Shown here: positions 5,633 through 8,893 of the stretch, in pieces
Layout of the letters: each line of letters starts with the position of its first letter
How positions within the stretch are numbered: position 1 is the stretch's first letter
Assembly: GCA_013695925.1 (NCBI GenBank)
Contig: JACCZO010000361.1
Coordinates: 1 to 8,893 of the forward strand
DNA from: Chthoniobacterales bacterium
GTDB taxonomy: Bacteria > Verrucomicrobiota > Verrucomicrobiia > Chthoniobacterales > UBA10450
DNA: 8,893 nt
Direction of reading: 5' to 3'
Notes under the pieces: model-generated
Database searches by the model: none
Seen by the model: the letters and a program-made list of their open reading frames with translations, nothing else
What the model was told of the DNA's origin: nothing
Position numbers and translations under genes: made by a program

Positions 5633-7468
5633 TTAGGTATCGATTTGCCCAGCGAGCTGCTGGATTCTGATGATGACAAATTCGGCCGGCTTGAGCGGGG
5701 CGAAGCCGACGAGGATGTTGACCACGCCGCGATTGATATCGTCCTGGGTCGTGGTCTCGCTGTCGCACTTCACGAGGTAGGCTTCCTTGGGCGTTTTGCC
5801 CTGGAAGGCGCCCTGCCGGAAGAGGCTTTGCATGAAAGCGCCGAGGTTGAGCCGGATCTGGGCCCAGAGCGGCTCGTCGTTAGGCTCGAAGACCACCCAC
5901 TGCGTCCCGCGGTAAAGACTTTCCTCGAGGAAAAGCGCGGTCCGGCGGACCGGGATGTATTTCCATTCCGAAGCCAGCCGATCGTCGCCCTGGAGAGTGC
6001 GCGCGCCCCAGATGATACGGCCGGCGGCCGGCATCGTCCGCAGGCAATTGATGCCTAACGGATTAAGCTGGCCGGTTTCTGCGTCAGTCAGCCGCATCGT
6101 CAATTGCGGCACACCGACAAAGGATGTTTCGAGACCAGCAGGAGCTTTCCAGACGCCTCGCTGCGCGTCGGTGCGCGCAAAAACTCCAGCGACCGCTCCG
6201 CAGGGGGCGAAGGTCTCGGTCTGGTCGTCATGAGTGGGGTTCGGCTGAATAAATCGCGGAAAAAAGACCGCTGCATTCTTACTGTTGGTCCCGAGGGCGG
6301 CGACGCCGGTCGTAGTCCCGTTGCCGATCGCGCTCGCAACACTGTTCCACGATGCGGGTGCATCAATCAGCAGCATGGCGCGCCGCGCTTCGCAATACTG
6401 AGCGGCCTGACCGATGAGCGACGGGTCGATATCCACTGCGGAGGAGATTGGGGGAATGCACAGGAGATTGAAAAGGTCTACGTCGTCGAGCGCGTGGATG
6501 CCGGTCTTATCGAGTTGGCTCCCACTGTAGTTGGCGACCTCCAGCTCCAAGCCGTCCGTTGCTGGGCCGCTGACTCCGCTCGAAAAAGTCGCGTCGAAAG
6601 GATCCCCACCTGGTGGCACCACCCCGAGAGGATTAGGCGCGTTATGATTCGGTCGCCCCGCCGGCAACGCCCCGGCAACGCGGACGAGCGCGGATTCCTG
6701 TTCGAGCACACGGACCAGGTTACGAATGTCGTTCGCTACGACAGATACGTTGCGAAAGGTTTCTATCTTGCCGGTAGTGCCGTCGCGAACTGTGAGGTTG
6801 AACAAGTTTGGGTCCGCTGCGGGAAGCACGTCATGATCGATGCGCGCGCGGAGTTGATTACCCCAGGCTCCGGGGCTTGCCGCCTCGAGAGTCAGCGTGT
6901 CGACTGCGAGATGCGCGTGAATAACCGGCGCGGCAGAGTTCGCCGCTAATGTTGTCGCGGCGTTGACGGATGCGGCATCCGCCCCTGGGAGCAAAGCGGC
7001 GGCGGCAGCAGCGGAAGCAACTGCATCGGCCGCAAACAAGCGTGGCTCTGCGGCATTAGCGGGTAATGCGGCGGCAGCAATCGCGGCATCCCGAACCGAT
7101 GCTGCATCGGCTCCTGGCTGCGACGCCGCGGTGTTAGCGGCCGCGGCTACATCCTGCGCCGCATCCAGCGCGTCTGCCTGATCCGTGTCGGTTAGGTAGG
7201 AAGGATTAAACAGACGGACAATCACAGCTTGCGCGCCTCCGTTTTGATAAAAATCGCGGACGGCAAAGCTGAGCGGACTGAACTCCCAAAGCCCGCCGAA
7301 GGTTCGCTCGAAATCCCCGAAACTATTAACAGTCACGGCGAGGTCGGTCGGTCCGCGCAAGGCGCGGCCAATAAAGGCGGTGATGGAGGTCGCGACACCG
7401 GTGATGGTGCGCACGCCGCTGGGAATTTCTTCAATATAAACGCCGGGATAAGTGGTTAGAACTGGCAT
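5633..7468 (-). CDS. Contractile tail sheath protein (Pvc2/Afp2 type) with Ala-rich insertion
   Basis: A 611-aa sheath protein. The N-terminus TTYPGVYIEEIPSGVRTITGV (5-25) and TAFIGRALRGP (30-40) are hallmark sheath sequence; FGGLWEFSPLSFAVRDFYQNGG (57-78) continues the N-terminal arm domain. The C-terminal sheath domain holds WKYIPVRRTALFLEESLYRG (502-521), TQWVVFEPNDEPLW (522-535) and ETTTQDDINRGVVNILVGFAPLKPAEFVI (about 571-599), the region that forms the handshake strands between subunits. Contraction drives the tube through the target envelope. Residues about 101-180 are an Ala-rich insertion (39 Ala of 80) with PGADAASV at 118-125 and again at 161-168; residues about 183-330 look like a beta-rich surface domain. 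AGAGGA (7482-7477), eight bases upstream, supports the start. It is the first gene of the eCIS operon in this window. Only one sheath gene is seen; others could lie outside. Confidence 0.96.
   Translation of the reverse strand: MPVLTTYPGVYIEEIPSGVRTITGVATSITAFIGRALRGPTDLAVTVNSFGDFERTFGGLWEFSPLSFAVRDFYQNGGAQAVIVRLFNPSYLTDTDQADALDAAQDVAAAANTAASQPGADAASVRDAAIAAAALPANAAEPRLFAADAVASAAAAAALLPGADAASVNAATTLAANSAAPVIHAHLAVDTLTLEAASPGAWGNQLRARIDHDVLPAADPNLFNLTVRDGTTGKIETFRNVSVVANDIRNLVRVLEQESALVRVAGALPAGRPNHNAPNPLGVVPPGGDPFDATFSSGVSGPATDGLELEVANYSGSQLDKTGIHALDDVDLFNLLCIPPISSAVDIDPSLIGQAAQYCEARRAMLLIDAPASWNSVASAIGNGTTTGVAALGTNSKNAAVFFPRFIQPNPTHDDQTETFAPCGAVAGVFARTDAQRGVWKAPAGLETSFVGVPQLTMRLTDAETGQLNPLGINCLRTMPAAGRIIWGARTLQGDDRLASEWKYIPVRRTALFLEESLYRGTQWVVFEPNDEPLWAQIRLNLGAFMQSLFRQGAFQGKTPKEAYLVKCDSETTTQDDINRGVVNILVGFAPLKPAEFVIIRIQQLAGQIDT
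6929..7168 (-). repeat. Ala-rich segment with a 43-residue duplicated unit in the sheath gene
   Basis: This stretch encodes sheath residues 101-180, about half alanine. The peptide PGADAASV occurs at 118-125 and 161-168, each followed by further Ala-rich helix-like sequence, so two units 43 residues (129 bases) apart are visible. At DNA level the units are diverged by synonymous changes, so the duplication is not recent or has been maintained by selection at protein level. Confidence 0.6.
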
Positions 7469-7476
7469 GGGATAGA

Positions 7477-7482
7477 TCCTCT
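7477..7482 (-). promoter_or_regulatory. Ribosome binding site of the sheath gene
   Basis: AGAGGA on the minus strand, eight bases upstream of ATG 7468-7466. It sits directly downstream of a copy of the TCGTTAGG octamer (7487-7494), which is therefore in the 5' leader of the operon. Confidence 0.6.
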
Positions 7483-7692
7483 GTTTTCGTTAGGCCGCGA
7501 GACGGAAAGGAGCGAAATCGAGCGGGAGAAGCCGGGGCCGCAGGCGAGGATGTCCGCGCGAGCAGGCGCGGATCCGGCAGGGATCCTAAGTGCTGGGCTG
7601 ATCATGTTATCGCGCGTTTCACGCGCCGGCTGACACGGCAACTCTTGGGAAACTCGAAGGCCAGTCTCTTCCGGCCGGCAAAAATAGGTCAA

Positions 7693-7716
7693 GCAAAAAT
7701 CGAGAAGAATTTTTGC
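7693..7716. promoter_or_regulatory. AT-rich inverted repeat upstream of the eCIS operon
   Basis: GCAAAAAT (7693-7700) and ATTTTTGC (7709-7716) form a perfect eight-base inverted repeat with eight bases between. It abuts the -35-like TTGACC (7692-7687) on the minus strand. The AT-rich arms stand out in GC-rich surroundings, and position and symmetry fit an operator for a dimeric regulator. A terminator for the rhodanese remnant is less likely, since no U-run follows on that strand. Confidence 0.35.
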
Positions 7717-7797
7717 AGCCTCCTTTCCCCTAACGATTAGCGGCCGTGCCGCTTGGGGAGCAGACGACTATTGTCCCGGAATTTCGACCGTGCGGCG

Positions 7798-8277
7798 CTA
7801 GGAATCGGACTCGGCAAAGGCGGTCATGCCGCCGGTGACGTTCCCGACTTGCTCATAACCGCGCGCGCGCAGCAAACTGGTCGCGATCGAGCTGCGATAA
7901 CCGCTCCCGCAGATGATGGCGATCGGGCGGTCGTTAGGCAGGTCCGGCGCTTGTTTGGCAAAGGAGGCGAGTGGCAGATGGCGCGCGCCTTCGAGGTGGC
8001 TGTTTTTCCATTCCGTCGGGGTGCGCACGTCGACCACGAGCGGACCGTTCTCATTAAGGTTCGCCTTCAATTCCTGCACGCTGATCTGGGAGAGCTTTTG
8101 CGTCTCGGTAAGAGCGTCAGCCTTGATGTAGCCGAGCACGTTGTCGAAACCAATCCGGGCCAGTTCGAGGCGCGCTTTCTTTGCTTCTCCGGCCGCGCCG
8201 ACGACGAGCGCGATCGCTTTTTCGCCCGGGACCATGAAACCAGTCCAGGTGGAAAAGGAGGGACTGCCCAGGCCGAT
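7798..8277 (-). pseudogene. 5'-truncated MBL-fold/rhodanese fusion; only rhodanese parts remain
   Basis: Recognisable homology begins near 8277 (INIGLGSPSFSTW) and runs to TAG at 7800-7798. The order is a degenerate rhodanese-like part (ALVVGAAGEAKKARLELARIGFDNVLGYI) then an active-type rhodanese: VSVQELKANL-like (here ISVQELKANL), VVDVRTPTEWKNSHLEGARHLPL, and the catalytic loop CGSGYRSS with its cysteine intact, then GNVTGGMTAF. This is the C-terminal half of the MBL-fold metallohydrolase plus two rhodanese domains family (about 450-480 aa), enzymes of persulfide/thiosulfate chemistry. The whole metallo-beta-lactamase half is missing; upstream the same frame only reads antisense of an oxidoreductase remnant. 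A possible internal start, ATG 8235-8233 (145 aa), has no ribosome site. A surviving single rhodanese is possible, but a pseudogene is more likely. Confidence 0.7.
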
Positions 8278-8296
8278 ATTGATGCGGGGACAATTT

Positions 8297-8551
8297 TGGC
8301 TGATCGCGCTGGAGCTGAGGCAGATGTTTCGGCGGTTTCGTGTCGAGGTCACGGTCTTGCACCGCAGCGGGCGATTGCTCGCGCACGGCGACGAGGCGGA
8401 AGGCGGCGAAGAGATCGAGAAGGTCTTCACAAACGAAGGCATCAATGTTCTTTCAAACGTGTCTGTTCGTTCCGTCTGGCAGGACCGGAAAGAAGCTGTC
8501 GTCACGATTGAATCCGAAGGCAAGACGCGCGAGATAAAGCGAACCGGAAAG
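8297..8551 (+). pseudogene. Fragment of a mercuric-reductase-like flavin disulfide oxidoreductase
   Basis: On the plus strand the sequence reads IALELRQMFRRF, VEVTVLHRSGRLLAHGDEAE, EEIEKVFTNEGINVLSNVSV, then QDRKEAVVTIESEGKTREI. This is the NAD(P)-binding Rossmann segment (second half of the GxGxxA/G region, the strand that ends at the acidic or basic ribose-recognition position, and the following helix and strands) of class-I pyridine nucleotide-disulfide oxidoreductases of the mercuric reductase-like group. Missing are the FAD-binding N-terminus with its CxxxxC redox pair, the first part of the GxGxxG loop, and everything after residue about 250 of a usual 450-480. Gly-to-Arg changes (ELRQ for the usual ELGQ, RRFR for RRFG) suggest decay. 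It lies between the truncated rhodanese gene and the yyaL end, both on the other strand. Confidence 0.7.
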
Positions 8552-8553
8552 TG

Positions 8554-8893
8554 TTACTCACCGCCAACCGGTTTTTTTCGGGTCAACAGGCTGCTAACAG
8601 TTTTCAAATCATTCGTCGGTAATTGGCAGACGAAGTTCTCGCACACATATGCGGTGGCTTGCTCGCGGATCGGCGCGACGCTTTTCATGAACTCGACACG
8701 CTGGGCGAAGAATTTTTGGCCCATGCCGCCATCGGCGACGATGAGCACATGGATCGGGAGGAAATGACGGCGCACCTCACGCAGCATTGCCTGGGTGTCA
8801 GGCGCGCCGGGTTTGCCGGCGATGACGATTTGCTTTGGCTTCGAACGCAACCAATCAAGCGCGACGAGCATCTGCGGCATGGCCGAAGGCGCG
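8554..8893 (-). CDS. YyaL / DUF255 thioredoxin-domain protein, C-terminal end only
   Basis: The frame is open from the right edge and ends with TAA at 8556-8554, giving 112 residues of the C-terminus. MPQMLVALDW, IVIAGKPGAPDTQAMLREVRRHF, VLIVADGG, and ATAYVCENFVCQLPTNDLKTVSSLL are typical of the end of the YyaL (SSP411/spermatogenesis-associated protein 20-like) family: an N-terminal DUF255 thioredoxin-like domain followed by an alpha/alpha-barrel related to glycosidases, about 650-700 aa in total. The YVCENFxC motif near the end is strongly diagnostic. Function is poorly known; a redox or sugar-modifying role has been proposed from folds. The 3' end appears intact and three bases from the oxidoreductase remnant. 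Met at 8880 is internal (the frame continues upstream as A-P-S-A), not the start. Confidence 0.88.
   Translation of the reverse strand, partial: APSAMPQMLVALDWLRSKPKQIVIAGKPGAPDTQAMLREVRRHFLPIHVLIVADGGMGQKFFAQRVEFMKSVAPIREQATAYVCENFVCQLPTNDLKTVSSLLTRKKPVGGE

Larger units (their letters stand above)
7469..7797. other. Non-coding stretch upstream of the eCIS operon (probable promoter region)
   Basis: A stretch of 329 bases without a convincing gene. A 78-residue minus frame (7692-7456) shows no family pattern and reads into the sheath start out of frame, so I reject it. The best promoter hint on the minus strand is TTGACC at 7692-7687 as a -35 element, but the bases 17 further on do not form a good -10; GATAACAT (7610-7603) is another possible -10 without a matching -35. 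Other structures are a GCGCG/CGCGC hairpin (7612-7616, 7622-7626), an AGCGGC/GCCGCT hairpin (7739-7744, 7748-7753), GGATCC twice (7570-7575, 7581-7586), and two octamers (7487-7494, 7729-7736). The strand change in coding density and the gap make this the likely operon promoter, not proven. Confidence 0.5.
296..7938. repeat. Dispersed octamer TCGTTAGG / CCTAACGA, 14 exact copies
   Basis: Plus-strand TCGTTAGG starts at 296, 1747, 2298, 2744, 3231, 3817, 4593, 4960, 5877, 7487 and 7931; plus-strand CCTAACGA starts at 4014, 4137 and 7729. Random expectation for one octamer on both strands of 8.9 kb is about 0.3. Flanks prefer A or T before and C or G after (WTCGTTAGGS). Twelve copies are inside genes (including the rhodanese remnant) and two are in the non-coding stretch before the sheath. 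Near-copies with one change lie at 671 (TCGTTAGT), 1344 (CCTAACAA) and 6054 (CCTAACGG). Inside genes the copies use different frames, so the DNA word, not a peptide, is what recurs. Confidence 0.85.

Noticed and set aside
6104..6949. 281-aa plus-strand frame opposite the sheath gene
   Set aside because: Lies entirely over a well-supported sheath coding region and shows no domain pattern.
7456..7692. 78-aa minus-strand frame in the operon leader
   Set aside because: No ribosome site, no recognisable motif, and it runs out of frame into the sheath start.
8278..8523. N-terminal extension of the rhodanese frame up to ATG 8523
   Set aside because: These 82 residues are the antisense of the oxidoreductase fragment and have no rhodanese or MBL character.
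8542..8578. AACCGG...CCGGTT followed by seven T, terminator-like on the plus strand
   Set aside because: The 20-base loop makes a weak hairpin, it lies over the end of the yyaL coding region on the other strand, and the plus-strand gene is only a fragment.
1..8893. CRISPR arrays, tRNA or rRNA genes, insertion sequences, T6SS or prophage capsid genes
   Set aside because: Looked for on both strands; no regularly spaced repeats, no cloverleaf sequence, no transposase, and no capsid, portal or terminase proteins were seen.

Overview
The window is high in GC and almost all of it reads on the minus strand. From right to left it holds two parts: a decayed chromosomal border (about 7798-8893), and the promoter-proximal end of an extracellular contractile injection system (eCIS) operon (7468 down to 1, running off the left edge). 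The eCIS genes match the families seen in loci of environmental, non-pathogen bacteria. The organism cannot be named from this sequence. The REP-like palindromes, the SD usage and the eCIS type make me lean towards a soil Verrucomicrobiota (Chthoniobacterales-like) genome, but that is a weak inference.

eCIS operon, in transcription order: contractile sheath (7468-5633), inner tube (5617-5093), a T4-baseplate-like protein with two CPxC knuckles (5053-4328), a disordered connector-like protein of 224 aa (4331-3657), a DUF4255/Pvc16-type tail terminator (3660-2398), a Pvc15-type AAA+ ATPase (2401-479), a conserved 81-aa eCIS-associated protein (482-237), and the first 80 residues of a DUF4157 protein (240 to beyond 1). 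From the baseplate-like protein onwards every junction is the same 4-base ATGA stop/start overlap, so these genes are probably co-transcribed and translationally coupled. Sheath and tube, needed in many copies, have their own clear Shine-Dalgarno sites. Together they supply the propelling tube/sheath, its end cap, a remodelling ATPase and a candidate cargo protein. Spike, PAAR, LysM, gp25, gp6-like baseplate and tape-measure genes are not in view and would be expected further left.

Right border: a 329-base non-coding stretch carries the probable operon promoter and an AT-rich hairpin. Beyond it lie a 5'-truncated MBL-fold/rhodanese fusion (only rhodanese parts remain), a central fragment of a mercuric-reductase-like flavin disulfide oxidoreductase on the opposite strand, and the intact 3' end of a YyaL/DUF255 thioredoxin-domain gene.

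The most unusual signal is not a gene. The non-palindromic octamer TCGTTAGG (complement CCTAACGA) occurs exactly 14 times in 8.9 kb, in genes and between them, in both orientations and in several reading frames, where about 0.3 would be expected by chance. Two REP-like palindromes are also translated in frame inside linkers of eCIS proteins.
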